A stretch of 64,000 bases of DNA from Pseudomonas baetica (GTDB taxonomy: Bacteria > Pseudomonadota > Gammaproteobacteria > Pseudomonadales > Pseudomonadaceae), in assembly GCF_019733355.1 (NCBI RefSeq), contig NZ_JAIHLQ010000001.1:124001-188000 (forward strand). Reading direction: 5' to 3'. Positions 48,282-58,383 of this stretch are shown piece after piece (position 1 is the first letter of the stretch; the number at the start of each line of letters is the position of its first letter). The notes beneath the pieces are model-generated. The model made no database searches, had not been told where the DNA came from, and was given only the letters and a program-made list of their open reading frames with translations. A program made the translations under genes and the position numbers.

Positions 48282-48705
48282 GAGAAGCTCGATTCCTTTT
48301 TCTGGTGAAACCTCGTCATATCCATAGGGATCACGAAGCTCGTCGATGCAGGCTGAGTGCCATGCGCCGACTTACGACAAATCAACAAGTTGGACCCTGG
48401 ATTTGCGCAGTGAAGACAACCCCGTGGGACTGCCTCGGAAAACGCCGGATGCTACCACAATCGCCGCCACGCACCTATCCCCCACAAGCGCATGGAGCAT
48501 AGTTAGTTAGCTGGTAATCGCCTGAAAGGGGGACGAGAGACGCTTAGAGCCTCTTCGAATGCAGAATCGGAGGCTTGTTTACCTATGTTTATTGACTTTT
48601 AAGGCCTCATCGCTGGCGCGCCCACTCCCACAGGAGCGGTGGCGGTCACAGAACCCGTGGGAGCTGACTTGCCAACGATGAGGCCCTTTGAGGCACAACA
48701 GCCCG
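48282..48705. other. gyrA upstream region with a degenerate REP pair
   Basis: 424 bases between gyrA and mtnA, both leftward. It must hold the gyrA promoter, but no convincing -35/-10 pair was singled out. At 48605-48690 two degenerate REP cores face each other (CATCGCTGGCGCGCCCACTC at 48608-48627 and GTGGGAGCTGACTTGCCAAC at 48657-48676), directly after the mtnA stop, where they may help terminate it. No coding frame is supported. Confidence 0.6.
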
Positions 48706-49782
48706 TTAATGCAGGCGCTTGCGGCACATCAACTGGGCCATTTTGGCGGTATCAGGACGTTCGACGATGCCCTTCTCGGTCACGATCGCGTCGATCAGAT
48801 CCGCCGGCGTCACGTCAAACACCGGGTTGAACGACTCAACATCTGCGCCGACACGCTTGCCGCCCACTTCCAGCAACTCGGCGCCGTCACGCTCCTCAAT
48901 CGGGATGTCATCACCACTGGCCAGGTTCATGTCGATGGTCGAACTCGGCGCTACCACCATGAAACGCACGCCGTGGTGCATCGCATTGACCGCTAGTTGA
49001 TAGGTGCCGATCTTGTTCGCCACGTCGCCGTTGGCGGTAATCCGGTCAGCACCGACGATTACCCAGGTCACGCCTTTGGTTTTCATGATGTGCGCCGCGG
49101 CGGAGTCGGCATTAACGGTCACCGGAATACCTTCGTTGACCAGTTCCCAGGCCGTCAGGCGCGAGCCTTGCAGCCACGGGCGGGTTTCGTCGGCGTAAAC
49201 GCGCTCAACCATACCTTCAAGGAACGCCGCACGAATGACACCCAGCGCTGTACCGAATCCGCCCGTCGCCAGCGCGCCAGTGTTGCAGTGGGTGAGAATC
49301 GCCTGAGCATTGCCCTGATGCTTACGAATCAGGTCGACACCCAGTTGCGCCATGGTCAGGTTGGCTTCGCGATCACTTTCATGAATTGAGATCGCCTCGG
49401 CTTCCAGTGCCGCCAGCGGATCGGCATTGTTTTTCAGGCGCTCGAGCCGATCACGCATGCGACCCAGCGCCCAGAACAGGTTGACCGCGGTCGGACGAGA
49501 GTCGGCCAACAGCGCGAAGTCTTCTTCCAGCACCGCACGCCAATCGCCACCTTCGACAATCCGCGCACGCGCCGCGAGTACGATGCCATAGGCCGCACTG
49601 ATGCCAATGGCTGGCGCGCCACGCACCACCATCGAGCGAATCGCCTCGGACACGCCGGCGGCGCTCGTGCAGGCGATCCAGGTTTCCTCGAACGGTAAAA
49701 TACGCTGATCCAGCAGGTGGAGCGCGCCGTCTCGCCAATCGATGGCCTTCACTTTCTCCGCAGCCAACAGTCGATCGCGCAT
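48706..49782 (-). CDS. mtnA: S-methyl-5-thioribose-1-phosphate isomerase
   Basis: A 358-residue isomerase of methionine salvage that converts methylthioribose-1-phosphate to methylthioribulose-1-phosphate. The family motifs are [32 protein letters not shown], the catalytic Cys in [30 protein letters not shown] and [20 protein letters not shown] with the catalytic Asp. The start is placed at [11 protein letters not shown] (49782), with GGGG six bases upstream and the family length; ATG 49800 would add six residues. It is divergent from the MTA deaminase gene, which supplies the same pathway. Confidence 0.95.
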   Translation of the reverse strand: MRDRLLAAEKVKAIDWRDGALHLLDQRILPFEETWIACTSAAGVSEAIRSMVVRGAPAIGISAAYGIVLAARARIVEGGDWRAVLEEDFALLADSRPTAVNLFWALGRMRDRLERLKNNADPLAALEAEAISIHESDREANLTMAQLGVDLIRKHQGNAQAILTHCNTGALATGGFGTALGVIRAAFLEGMVERVYADETRPWLQGSRLTAWELVNEGIPVTVNADSAAAHIMKTKGVTWVIVGADRITANGDVANKIGTYQLAVNAMHHGVRFMVVAPSSTIDMNLASGDDIPIEERDGAELLEVGGKRVGADVESFNPVFDVTPADLIDAIVTEKGIVERPDTAKMAQLMCRKRLH

Positions 49783-49890
49783 CCCTAACCCCGCACTCAT
49801 GAACAAAAGCCGCCGATTATAGCGATCACCCCGCGAAGACGCTCGGGTATACTTCGCCATCCTTTACAAAAGCACCGGAACCGACCCTCG

Positions 49891-51225
49891 ATGCCGACAC
49901 CTGCCATTGCGCTCGACTTATTATTGCTGCCGACCTGGCTGGTACCCGTCGAACCTGCAGGCGTTGTGCTCAAGGAGCACGGCTTGGGCATCCGCGACGG
50001 TCGCATCGTGTTTATCGGCCCACGCGCCGAAGCATTGAAGTGTAACGCCACACAAATCCGCGAATTGCCGGACATGCTGCTCAGCCCCGGCCTGATCAAT
50101 GCTCACGGCCACGCCGCGATGACACTGTTCCGCGGTCTGGCCGATGACTTACCGCTGATGACCTGGCTGGAAAACCACATCTGGCCAGCCGAAGCCAAAT
50201 GGGTCGATGAAGATTTTGTCCGCGACGGTACTGATCTGGCCATCGCCGAACAGATCAAGGGCGGCATCACCTGTTTCTCGGACATGTATTTCTTCCCGAA
50301 AGTTGCCAGCGAGTGCGTGCACAACAGCGGCATTCGCGCGCAAATCGCGATTCCTGTCCTCGACTTCCCGATACCCGGCGCCAGCAACGCTGATGAAGCC
50401 ATTCGTCAGGGCGTCGAGTTGTTCGGTGATCTGAAGCACCACGAACGGATCAAGATCACCTTCGGCCCCCATGCACCCTATACCGTCAGCGATGAGAACC
50501 TCGAGAAGATCCGCGTGATTGCCGAGGAACTGGATGCATCGATCCACATGCACGTCCACGAAACCGCCTTCGAAGTGCAGCAAGCGGTAGAACAACGCGG
50601 CGAGCGGCCACTGGCCCGCCTCGGCCGCCTGGGCCTGCTTGGCCCGCGCTTCCAGGCCGTACACATGACCCAGATCAGCGATGACGATCTGGCGTTGCTG
50701 GTAGAAAGCAACACCAGCGTGATCCACTGCCCCGAATCGAACCTGAAGCTGGCCAGCGGTTTTTGCCCGGTCGAGCGTTTGTGGCAGGCTGGCGTGAATG
50801 TGGCTGTCGGCACTGACGGTGCGGCGAGCAACAATGATCTCGACCTGCTGGGTGAAACCCGCACTGCCGCGCTGCTGGCCAAGGCCGTCGCCGGCTCTGC
50901 CACCGCGCTGGACGCCCACCGCGCCCTGCGCATGGCCACGCTCAATGGCGCCCGAGCGCTGGGGATCGAAGCGCAAGTCGGCTCGCTGGAAATCGGCAAA
51001 GCCGCCGACATCGTCGCCTTCGACCTGTCGGGCCTGGCGCAGCAACCGGTCTATGACCCGGTTTCGCAGCTTATATATGCCACCGGCCGCGACTGCGTGA
51101 AACACCTGTGGGTTGACGGCAAGCAACTGCTTGAGGACCGGCGCCTGACACGCCTGGATGAAGCACAACTGGGCGCCACCGCCCGTGCCTGGGGCCAGCG
51201 CATCAGTGGCCACACCGAATCGTAA
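49891..51225 (+). CDS. TRZ/ATZ hydrolase: 5'-methylthioadenosine / S-adenosylhomocysteine deaminase
   Basis: A 444-residue amidohydrolase. The metal site is visible as [39 protein letters not shown] and [17 protein letters not shown]. aeruginosa removes methylthioadenosine by deamination to methylthioinosine with an enzyme of this kind (PA3170, as I recall), followed by a phosphorylase. Divergence from mtnA over a 108-base shared promoter region supports that role. ubiG follows after 56 bases. Confidence 0.88.
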   Translation: MPTPAIALDLLLLPTWLVPVEPAGVVLKEHGLGIRDGRIVFIGPRAEALKCNATQIRELPDMLLSPGLINAHGHAAMTLFRGLADDLPLMTWLENHIWPAEAKWVDEDFVRDGTDLAIAEQIKGGITCFSDMYFFPKVASECVHNSGIRAQIAIPVLDFPIPGASNADEAIRQGVELFGDLKHHERIKITFGPHAPYTVSDENLEKIRVIAEELDASIHMHVHETAFEVQQAVEQRGERPLARLGRLGLLGPRFQAVHMTQISDDDLALLVESNTSVIHCPESNLKLASGFCPVERLWQAGVNVAVGTDGAASNNDLDLLGETRTAALLAKAVAGSATALDAHRALRMATLNGARALGIEAQVGSLEIGKAADIVAFDLSGLAQQPVYDPVSQLIYATGRDCVKHLWVDGKQLLEDRRLTRLDEAQLGATARAWGQRISGHTES

Positions 51226-51281
51226 ACACTGCGCATAACCTGCGCAGCTACAACCTTTTTCAAGTTTTAGAGGAATGGAAC

Positions 51282-51980
51282 ATGAGCAACGTCGACCACG
51301 CCGAAATCGCCAAATTCGAAGCCCTGGCCCATCGCTGGTGGGACCGTGAAAGCGAATTCAAACCGCTGCACGACATCAACCCGCTGCGGGTCAACTGGAT
51401 TGACGAACGGGTCAACCTGGCCGGCAAGAAAGTGCTCGACGTTGGTTGCGGCGGCGGCATCCTCAGCGAAGCCATGGCCCAACGCGGTGCCACCGTAATG
51501 GGCATCGACATGGGCGAAGCGCCGCTGGCGGTCGCGCAATTGCATCAACTGGAATCCGGCGTCAGCGTCGAATACCGCCAGATCACCGCCGAAGACCTGG
51601 CTGAAGAAATGCCCGAGCAATTCGACGTGGTCACCTGCCTCGAAATGCTCGAACATGTGCCGGATCCTTCGTCGGTCATTCGCGCCTGCTTCCGCATGGT
51701 CAAACCCGGCGGCCAGGTGTTCTTCTCGACCATCAACCGCAACCCGAAGGCCTACCTGTTCGCCATCATCGGCGCCGAATACATCATGAAGTTGCTGCCG
51801 CGTGGCACCCACGACTTCAAGAAATTCATCCGCCCGTCCGAGCTTGGCGCCTGGAGCCGCATGGCCGGCCTGACCGTCAAGGACATCATCGGCCTGACTT
51901 ACAACCCGCTGACCAAGCACTACAAGCTGGCCAACGACGTTGACGTCAACTACATGATCCAGACCCTGCGCGAGGAATAA
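51282..51980 (+). CDS. ubiG: UbiG O-methyltransferase of ubiquinone synthesis
   Basis: A 232-residue SAM-dependent methyltransferase that performs both O-methylations in ubiquinone biosynthesis. The SAM motif is [20 protein letters not shown], followed by [17 protein letters not shown] and [27 protein letters not shown] lies upstream of ATG 51282. The mupP gene begins four bases after its stop. Confidence 0.97.
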   Translation: MSNVDHAEIAKFEALAHRWWDRESEFKPLHDINPLRVNWIDERVNLAGKKVLDVGCGGGILSEAMAQRGATVMGIDMGEAPLAVAQLHQLESGVSVEYRQITAEDLAEEMPEQFDVVTCLEMLEHVPDPSSVIRACFRMVKPGGQVFFSTINRNPKAYLFAIIGAEYIMKLLPRGTHDFKKFIRPSELGAWSRMAGLTVKDIIGLTYNPLTKHYKLANDVDVNYMIQTLREE

Positions 51981-51984
51981 GCCG

Positions 51985-52656
51985 ATGGCCATCAGAGCAG
52001 TCCTTTTCGACATGGACGGCACCCTGCTCGACACCGCACCGGACTTCATCGCCATCTGCCAGGCGATGCGCGCAGATCGTGGTTTGCCGCCAATCAACGA
52101 CAAGCACATCCGCGACGAGATCTCCGGCGGCGCCAAAGCCATGGTTGCGGTGACGTTTTCGATGGACCCGGAATCGCCGGGGTTTGAAGAGTTGCGCCTG
52201 GAATTCCTCGAGCGCTACCTCGTCGGCTGCGCGGTGCACAGCAAGCTGTTCGACGGCATGGGCGAACTGCTGGCTGATATCGAAAAGGCCAACTTGATCT
52301 GGGGCGTGGTGACCAACAAGCCGCTGCGCTTCGCCGAGCCGATCATGCAGCAGTTGGGACTGGCCGAGCGTTCGGCGCTGCTGATCTGCCCGGATCATGT
52401 CAAAAACAGCAAGCCGGATCCGGAGCCGCTGATCCTGGCGTGCAAGATGCTTGATCTGGATCCGTCGACGGTTTTGTTTGTGGGCGATGATCTGCGCGAT
52501 ATCGAATCCGGGCGCGACGCTGGCACCAAGACTTGTGCGGTGACGTTTGGCTACATCCATCCCGACGACAACCCGCGGCATTGGGGCGCGGATGTGGTGG
52601 TGGATCATCCTCTGGAGTTGCGCAAGGTGCTCGATAGCGCGCTCTGCAGTTGCTGA
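51985..52656 (+). CDS. mupP: N-acetylmuramic acid 6-phosphate phosphatase MupP
   Basis: A 223-residue HAD phosphatase with [15 protein letters not shown] (nucleophile Asp), [22 protein letters not shown] and [15 protein letters not shown]. In Pseudomonas this gene, next to ubiG, encodes MupP of the cell-wall recycling route that bypasses MurA and affects fosfomycin and beta-lactam responses; it was formerly annotated as phosphoglycolate phosphatase. It starts four bases after ubiG and is probably co-transcribed with it. Confidence 0.92.
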   Translation: MAIRAVLFDMDGTLLDTAPDFIAICQAMRADRGLPPINDKHIRDEISGGAKAMVAVTFSMDPESPGFEELRLEFLERYLVGCAVHSKLFDGMGELLADIEKANLIWGVVTNKPLRFAEPIMQQLGLAERSALLICPDHVKNSKPDPEPLILACKMLDLDPSTVLFVGDDLRDIESGRDAGTKTCAVTFGYIHPDDNPRHWGADVVVDHPLELRKVLDSALCSC

Positions 52657-52731
52657 GACTTGACGCAGAGCGTCATTGGCTGCTTTCCCATGCGGAGCGT
52701 GGGAATGATCTGACTCTTGATGAGGTTTTTT

Positions 52732-53472
52732 ATGTTTGATTACACAGCTCGTCCCGAATTGCTCAAGGACCGGGTCATTCTGGTCACCGGTGCCGGTCGT
52801 GGCATCGGCGCGGCTGCCGCGAAAACCTACGCTGCCCATGGCGCAACCGTTTTGCTGCTGGGCAAGACTGAAGCCAATCTGACACAGGTCTACGACGAAA
52901 TCGAAGCCGCAGGGCACCCCCAGCCGGCGGTGATTCCGTTCAATCTCGAGACCGCACTGCCCCATCAGTACGATGAACTGGCTGCAATGATCGAAGCCGA
53001 ATTCGGCCACCTCGACGGCCTGCTGCATAACGCCTCGATCATCGGCCCGCGCACGCCCATCGAGCAGTTGTCCGGCGAAAACTTCATGCGTGTCATGCAG
53101 GTCAACGTCAATGCCATGTTCATGTTGACCAGCACTTTGCTGCCGCTGCTCAAGCTGTCGCAGGATGCTTCGGTGGTGTTCACTTCGAGCAGCGTCGGAC
53201 GCAAGGGACGTGCTTATTGGGGAGCCTATGGCGTTTCAAAATTCGCCACCGAGGGCCTGATGCAAACCCTGGCCGATGAAGTCGACGGTGTGGCGCCAGT
53301 ACGCTCCAACAGCATCAACCCGGGCGGCACTCGCACCAGCATGCGCGCTCAAGCCTATCCGGGGGAAAATCCGCTGAACAATCCAACGCCCGAGGAAATC
53401 ATGCCGGTCTACCTCTACCTGATGGGCCCGGACAGCACCGGCATCAATGGTCAGGCATTCAACGCGCAGTAA
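52732..53472 (+). CDS. YciK-family short-chain oxidoreductase
   Basis: A 246-residue SDR: VILVTGAGRGIGAAAAKTYA, HNASIIGPRTPIEQLS, VVFTSSSVGRKGRAYWG and AYGVSKFATEG (Tyr-X3-Lys). It matches the YciK group found after ubiG-mupP in pseudomonads; the substrate is unknown. ATG 52732 has GAGG six bases upstream, whereas the frame opens at 52717 without a ribosome site. It lies 75 bases after mupP in the same direction. Confidence 0.9.
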   Translation: MFDYTARPELLKDRVILVTGAGRGIGAAAAKTYAAHGATVLLLGKTEANLTQVYDEIEAAGHPQPAVIPFNLETALPHQYDELAAMIEAEFGHLDGLLHNASIIGPRTPIEQLSGENFMRVMQVNVNAMFMLTSTLLPLLKLSQDASVVFTSSSVGRKGRAYWGAYGVSKFATEGLMQTLADEVDGVAPVRSNSINPGGTRTSMRAQAYPGENPLNNPTPEEIMPVYLYLMGPDSTGINGQAFNAQ

Positions 53473-53833
53473 TGCCATACGTCGCATTTGTAGCCGTGGC
53501 GGATTTCCGTCGCGGCATGCACTAACCGTTATTGGCCGTCACAATACAGTCAAATAACCAGCACACCTTTACCTTCTGAAAACTCAAGTTATTGATTCAT
53601 ATAGATTTAAATAAAACCGAACTGAATGGCACGACTTTCGCTCTAATTTTCCTCAAAGCATGCCGTGTGAAGGCAATGGGGCAAGACCTGATTCGATAGC
53701 TCACTAATCGTCATCAGGCAGACTAGACTTACACCAAATGTCCTACGGGACTGATGGATCAGTACGACACGCAGCCCATAGCCGCTCTCACCCAGCCTGT
53801 AAGACAGACTTACTGCTTAGGGGCTCACGCCAT
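53473..53833. other. Intergenic region ahead of the diguanylate cyclase gene
   Basis: 361 bases without a supported gene. The middle part (53540-53625) is AT-rich and leads into a sigma-54-like element at 53627-53642. Downstream, 53650-53833 would be a leader of about 180 bases. No riboswitch or further repeat was recognised. Confidence 0.6.
53627..53642 (+). promoter_or_regulatory. Candidate sigma-54 promoter
   Basis: TGGCACGACTTTCGCT keeps the invariant GG (53628-53629) and GC (53640-53641) with ten bases between, as RpoN promoters require, and matches the TGGCACG half fully. The -12 half reads TCGC rather than TTGC. An AT-rich stretch upstream could take IHF or an activator. It would drive the GGDEF gene 190 bases downstream. 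Confidence 0.45.
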
Positions 53834-54760
53834 ATGAAATCACCTTCCCAGACCAATGCAATTGACTTCGACAGTGCCAAATTGCAGCGCCTGGGTTTCG
53901 GTCAGCAGCCGCCTCTTCTGGAGCGGCCCGCCAGTCTTGCGCAATTGCGCCAGCAACTGAGCCTGCAACTGCAAACCAGTCTTGAACCGCAACGCATTCT
54001 CGGCCTGTTCTTTCGCGAGGTTCAGCGCCTTGTGCCACTGGATGCCTTGAGCTACGTGCATCAGGGCAGTGATCTGCGCCTGGAGTTCGGCACCCGAGGC
54101 CATCACTCGGTCAGCTACAGCCTCAGCCACGAGGGCGAGCACATGGGTGAACTGGTATTCCGCCGAAATCAGCGCTTCAACGATCAGGAGCAGGGGCATC
54201 TTGAATCGCTGCTGTCGTCGTTGCTGTATCCGATGCGCAACGCCCTGCTATACCGCGCGGCGACCCAGAGCGCAATGCGCGACTCTCTGACCGGTACTGG
54301 CAACCGCATTGCGATGGACCAGACCCTGCAACGCGAAATCGAGATGTCACGTCGCCACCTGCAACCATTGTCGGTATTGATGCTGGATATCGACCATTTC
54401 AAGCGGGTCAACGACAGTCACGGGCATAGCGCTGGCGATGACGTACTCAAAGCCGTTGCCGCCTCAATCAAAGGTCAATTGCGCAACGTCGACATGGTGT
54501 TTCGTTATGGCGGGGAAGAGTTCCTGATCCTGCTGTCCAACACCAGCCGGGAAGCGGCTGCTCTGGTCGGTGAGCGTTTGCGCTACGCCGCACAGGCTAA
54601 TGAATATTACGCTGACGGCCAGTTGATCGAGCTGACGGTGAGCCTGGGTTGCTCGACCCTGCTGCCGGGTGAATCGGCAGAAAGCCTGCTGCGTCGCGCT
54701 GACAGTGCGTTGTATGTGGCCAAGCGTGAAGGCCGGAATCGATTGGCAATGGCGGGTTAG
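53834..54760 (+). CDS. Diguanylate cyclase (GGDEF domain)
   Basis: A 308-residue cytoplasmic protein. Residues 1-145 form an uncharacterised GAF-like sensor part (EPQRILGLFFREVQRLVPLD). The GGDEF domain covers about 150-308, starting DSLTGTGNRIAMDQTL. The active-site motif is GGEEF at 226-230, and an inhibitory I-site RNVD at 217-220 has the right five-residue spacing, so it should make cyclic di-GMP and be product-inhibited. ATG 53834 is the chosen start (the frame opens at 53738). P. aeruginosa has a similar cyclase near yciK (PA3177, from memory). Confidence 0.92.
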   Translation: MKSPSQTNAIDFDSAKLQRLGFGQQPPLLERPASLAQLRQQLSLQLQTSLEPQRILGLFFREVQRLVPLDALSYVHQGSDLRLEFGTRGHHSVSYSLSHEGEHMGELVFRRNQRFNDQEQGHLESLLSSLLYPMRNALLYRAATQSAMRDSLTGTGNRIAMDQTLQREIEMSRRHLQPLSVLMLDIDHFKRVNDSHGHSAGDDVLKAVAASIKGQLRNVDMVFRYGGEEFLILLSNTSREAAALVGERLRYAAQANEYYADGQLIELTVSLGCSTLLPGESAESLLRRADSALYVAKREGRNRLAMAG

Positions 54761-54780
54761 TTCTACCGAACGACCAAACA

Positions 54781-54872
54781 GTGTGGGAGCGGGCTTGCTC
54801 GCGAACAGGGTGTGTCAGTCAGCAGTTGTTAGACTGCTACACCGCTTTCGCGAGCAAGCCCGCGCCCACAGT
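54781..54872. repeat. REP pair between converging genes
   Basis: Facing REP cores: TGGGAGCGGGCTTGCTCGCG at 54784-54803 and TCGCGAGCAAGCCCGCGCCC at 54848-54867. It sits between the rightward GGDEF gene and the leftward TenA-like gene, where it may stop both transcripts. Confidence 0.82.
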
Positions 54873-54876
54873 TACA

Positions 54877-55668
54877 TCAGCTTTCGACTACTGCCCTGCG
54901 TTCACGCACCAACAAACGCTCGGATGTTTCGAGCTGCATGCAGCGTTCCAAAAACAGATACATGTAGTCGTAGCTCTTGCAGATCGCCTGACGCAACTCG
55001 ACCTGCAGGGCCTTGCTCGGATTCATTCCAGCCAGGGTGCAAATGATTTCCAGCGCCTCCCAAGGGTGGGCATCGTCATACTGCGCGTGCATCTTCAGCC
55101 ACTTCATCGCCCGCTTTCGATCTTCCTCCGGGAATGCAGCGGCATACACGCCAGTAGAACAAACCAGTGCAGACCACTCCCCGGTCGCGCCCTCGATTGC
55201 ATAGTTGGTGGCCGCGATAGCCACGATCAGCGAATCCGCCGAACTGGTGTGCCAGCACCAATGACTCAAGGCGTGCAGCTCGGGCGGCACATGCTGGGCC
55301 TGCAGATCTTCCAGGCTCACACCGTGCGCACGACTCCAGTGCACCCAGTAATCGGCGTGATTCAGCTCGACGCGGATATTGCGCATCAGCCAGCGCCGCG
55401 CCATGTCTTCACCGGGGTGACGGGCGAATTTGGTCTTGGTCAGGTTCTGCGCCATGTAAAGAGCGAATTGCTCAACCACCGGCCAACCCCCGATCAGGTA
55501 TTGGCGCATGGTTTTGGCGCTGAGCTTGTTATCACGCATGCGCAGGTACAACTCATGTTCGACAACCCGGCGCTTGCTCTCGCTGCAATCCTCAATCAGC
55601 TGTTGTGCCCAGCCTGGATAACTTGCAGCTTCCATGAGCGGTCCGGCTCGGTTGAATGTGTCGATCAC
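54877..55668 (-). CDS. TenA / haem-oxygenase-fold protein of unknown function
   Basis: A 263-residue all-helical protein resembling the TenA/PqqC-like (iron-containing redox enzyme) superfamily: VVEHELYLRMRDNKLSAKTM, QYLIGGWPVVEQFALYMAQN, RNIRVELNHADYWVHW and MHAQYDDAHPWEALEII. Repeated His/Glu/Asp-rich helices (VEH, ELNHADYW, HAQYDDAHPWE) suggest a metal or cofactor site. The start is GTG 55668, with AAAGGAG upstream; the open frame to 55908 overlaps the previous gene and is not credited. It lies 46 bases after the PAS-GGDEF-EAL gene, likely in one operon. Its substrate is unknown. Confidence 0.78.
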   Translation of the reverse strand: MIDTFNRAGPLMEAASYPGWAQQLIEDCSESKRRVVEHELYLRMRDNKLSAKTMRQYLIGGWPVVEQFALYMAQNLTKTKFARHPGEDMARRWLMRNIRVELNHADYWVHWSRAHGVSLEDLQAQHVPPELHALSHWCWHTSSADSLIVAIAATNYAIEGATGEWSALVCSTGVYAAAFPEEDRKRAMKWLKMHAQYDDAHPWEALEIICTLAGMNPSKALQVELRQAICKSYDYMYLFLERCMQLETSERLLVRERRAVVES

Positions 55669-55714
55669 TGTTCGGCTCCTTTTGATTTGTGATTGTAAGG
55701 ATCGGCGAGAGACT

Positions 55715-58174
55715 TCAACGGAACGTGCCAGGCGCTTTGAACAACAACGGCTGCGGTCTGGCGGGCCGACTTTGCAAACTGTCACAGGTAAACAATTGCG
55801 GTCGTTCAATGACATAACCCTGAGCGTAATCCACTCCAATTTCAAGCAATGCCTGCTCGATCTGGGTTGTTTCGACAAACTCGGCAATTGTCTGCTTACC
55901 CATGACATGCCCGATGTGATTGATCACTTCGACCATTGCTCGGTTAATCGGGTCGTCCAGCATATCTTTTACGAAACTCCCGTCGATCTTCAGGAAGTCT
56001 ACAGGCAAATGTTTCAAATAAGCGAATGAAGACATTCCGGCACAAAAGTCGTCCAACGAGAAATAACAACCCAAGCCTTTGAGTTCATTAATAAATCTAA
56101 TTGCACTGCCCAAGTTTGAAATTGCACTGGTTTCAGTAATTTCAAAACAAATCATTTCAGGCGGTATCGAATAGTTAACAAACTGTTCGCGCAGAAAGTG
56201 CAAAAACGCGTCATCTCCTATAGTAATACCTGACAGATTAATCGCACACATCGCTAATGGGCCTTTATGCTCTTGTGCAATACATTGAGCAATTACCTTA
56301 AATACGTTTTGCACGACCCAGCGATCCAACTGGCTCATCAAGCCATAACGTTCGGCGGCGGGAATGAAACTGTCCGGCAGAATCATCCGTCCGGCCTCGT
56401 CATGCAGACGCAGCAGGATTTCAATGTGCCCACCTTTGCCGTCACTCGGCTTCAGCGGTGAGATTTCCTGGGCGTAAAGACAAAAACGGTTCTCTTCCAG
56501 CGCCATGTGCAGACGTTGTACCCAGGCCATTTCACCAAAGCGCAGCGACAGTTCAGAATCGTCGGCGTGGTAGACCTGCACACGGTTGCGGCCCTTTTCC
56601 TTGGCCATGTAACAGGCCATATCAGCAGCGCGCAGCGAAGCTTCTAGCGTCGCCGGGGTTTGCACGACATGCACCAGGCCGATACTCACAGTGGTCAGGA
56701 ATGGCCGCCCTTTCCAGACAAAATGCAGGTTCTGCACGGTCTGGCGCAGCGCCTCGGCAATTTTCTCCGCCGCTTCCGGCGCGCAGTTTTCCAACAGAAT
56801 GCCGAACTCGTCACCTCCGAGCCGCGCCAGGGTGTCGCCCTCACGCAGCCCCGATTGCAGCAAGGTGCAAATGTGCCGCAGCAGTTCATCACCCGCTGCA
56901 TGGCCGCAGGTGTCGTTGACCAACTTGAACTGATCCAGATCGAGGAACATCAGCGCATGCCGCCCGGACTGGCGCGAAAGGTTATGCAGCGCTTGCTCCA
57001 AGCGATATTCGAACTCACGGCGGTTCGCCAGCCCGGTCAGCGCATCATGGGTGGCCTGCCACGAAAGATTGGCGATGTATTGCCGCTCCTGGGTCATGTC
57101 GTGCAGCACCAGCACGGTACCGCTGACGTTCCCGGCATTGCGAATCGGCGCACCGACCAGCGTCACCGACAGCGTGCTGCCATCCAGGCGCTGAATCAGT
57201 TTGGAGTGTTCACTGCCGCCACTGAGATGGCCACTAAGAATATGTTCGATCAGGGTCAGGCCTTCGGCCTGGGCATTGTCGTCGAGCAAGTTGAACAGCG
57301 CCGCCAGCGGTAGACCGGCTGCCTGCTCGGCCTTCCAGTGGGTCATGGCTTCGGCGGCGGGGTTCATGTAATCGATGGCGCCGGAAACGTCGGTGGTGAT
57401 GACGCCATCGCCAATCGACTGCAGCGTGACATGCGCCCGATCCTTCTCCAACTGAAGCGCCTGGGCAAAAGCATGGCGTTGTTTGAGCAGTTTGTGCGTG
57501 CGCCATAAAGCCAGCACGATAAGCCCCAGCGCCGTGGCCAGATTGGTAAACAACAGCAGACGCAAGATCATCCGCGAGCCTTCACCCAGGGCATCACTGA
57601 ACGCTTTCGCCGCCGGGGTCACGCCATCGTTGATCGCCAGAATCCGCGTCTTCCAGCGCTGGATATCGGCACTGCTGGCAGTGTTCTGCAAGATGCTCTG
57701 GTGCATTTCGCGCGCCACGTCATTGAGTTCGACCAGATAAGCGTCACCCACCGTCCAGCGGTCGATTGCGGTTTCCAGATAACTGAAATGGCGGAAGTTG
57801 AGGTACAGCCAGATCAGGCTGGGGACGTCGTCCGGATGGTTGCCGCCCTTGAGAATGCCTTCGCGCGCAGCGGTCAGGTCCGGCGGCTGGTGATCCAGCG
57901 CCAGGCGCAGTTGATGGCCGCCCTGAGGCACGGCAATCGCCTTTTTGTACTTGAGAAAAATCGCTTCATCACGACTATCGGCGTACAGATTGAGGTAATA
58001 AATGGCGTCTTTCTGCCCCTTGGACCAGAGGCTCTCACCCGCGACATAACCGCGAACGGCCGACAGCACGTAAAGACTCATCCCTCCCAATAAAGCCTGA
58101 AACAACACGACAGCAATGAATGGCCAGACGATGCCCAACAACCGTGGCGTTCCGAGAGTCCGCTTCTGATTCAT
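55715..58174 (-). CDS. Membrane PAS-GGDEF-EAL cyclic di-GMP protein
   Basis: An 819-residue inner-membrane protein. A first helix (about 14-34) and a second (205-225) enclose a helical periplasmic domain; then come PAS (about 250-365, LQSIGDGVITTDVSG), GGDEF (about 375-545, motif GGDEF at 453-457, I-site REGD with the right spacing) and EAL (about 565-800). The EAL motif reads EILLR (585-589), with INLSG, FEITET, LDDFCAG, LKIDGSFV, EFVET and AQGYVI all present, so both cyclase and phosphodiesterase sites look intact. The architecture is that of RbdA-type biofilm-dispersal proteins. It precedes the TenA-like gene by 46 bases. Confidence 0.93.
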   Translation of the reverse strand: MNQKRTLGTPRLLGIVWPFIAVVLFQALLGGMSLYVLSAVRGYVAGESLWSKGQKDAIYYLNLYADSRDEAIFLKYKKAIAVPQGGHQLRLALDHQPPDLTAAREGILKGGNHPDDVPSLIWLYLNFRHFSYLETAIDRWTVGDAYLVELNDVAREMHQSILQNTASSADIQRWKTRILAINDGVTPAAKAFSDALGEGSRMILRLLLFTNLATALGLIVLALWRTHKLLKQRHAFAQALQLEKDRAHVTLQSIGDGVITTDVSGAIDYMNPAAEAMTHWKAEQAAGLPLAALFNLLDDNAQAEGLTLIEHILSGHLSGGSEHSKLIQRLDGSTLSVTLVGAPIRNAGNVSGTVLVLHDMTQERQYIANLSWQATHDALTGLANRREFEYRLEQALHNLSRQSGRHALMFLDLDQFKLVNDTCGHAAGDELLRHICTLLQSGLREGDTLARLGGDEFGILLENCAPEAAEKIAEALRQTVQNLHFVWKGRPFLTTVSIGLVHVVQTPATLEASLRAADMACYMAKEKGRNRVQVYHADDSELSLRFGEMAWVQRLHMALEENRFCLYAQEISPLKPSDGKGGHIEILLRLHDEAGRMILPDSFIPAAERYGLMSQLDRWVVQNVFKVIAQCIAQEHKGPLAMCAINLSGITIGDDAFLHFLREQFVNYSIPPEMICFEITETSAISNLGSAIRFINELKGLGCYFSLDDFCAGMSSFAYLKHLPVDFLKIDGSFVKDMLDDPINRAMVEVINHIGHVMGKQTIAEFVETTQIEQALLEIGVDYAQGYVIERPQLFTCDSLQSRPARPQPLLFKAPGTFR

Positions 58175-58383
58175 GAGGTCCCTTGCGCAAGCACTGCCAG
58201 ATATACACCGGGAAATACCGCTCCTGACAGCTCAGCCTAGGCTAATTTTCGACATGTCGAAGCAACAGCTCTGCCGCCTTCACTGCCGATTGCGCAACCT
58301 GATGCCTGTCAACGCGTTTCGGTTTTTTTTATTTTAAGCAATTCAAACACTAAGCACACAAACGCGCACAAAACTCAAGAGCG

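Noticed and set aside
55669..55908. 80-residue N-terminal extension of the TenA-like protein
   Set aside because: It overlaps the end of the PAS-GGDEF-EAL gene, has no family resemblance, and a good ribosome site precedes GTG 55668.
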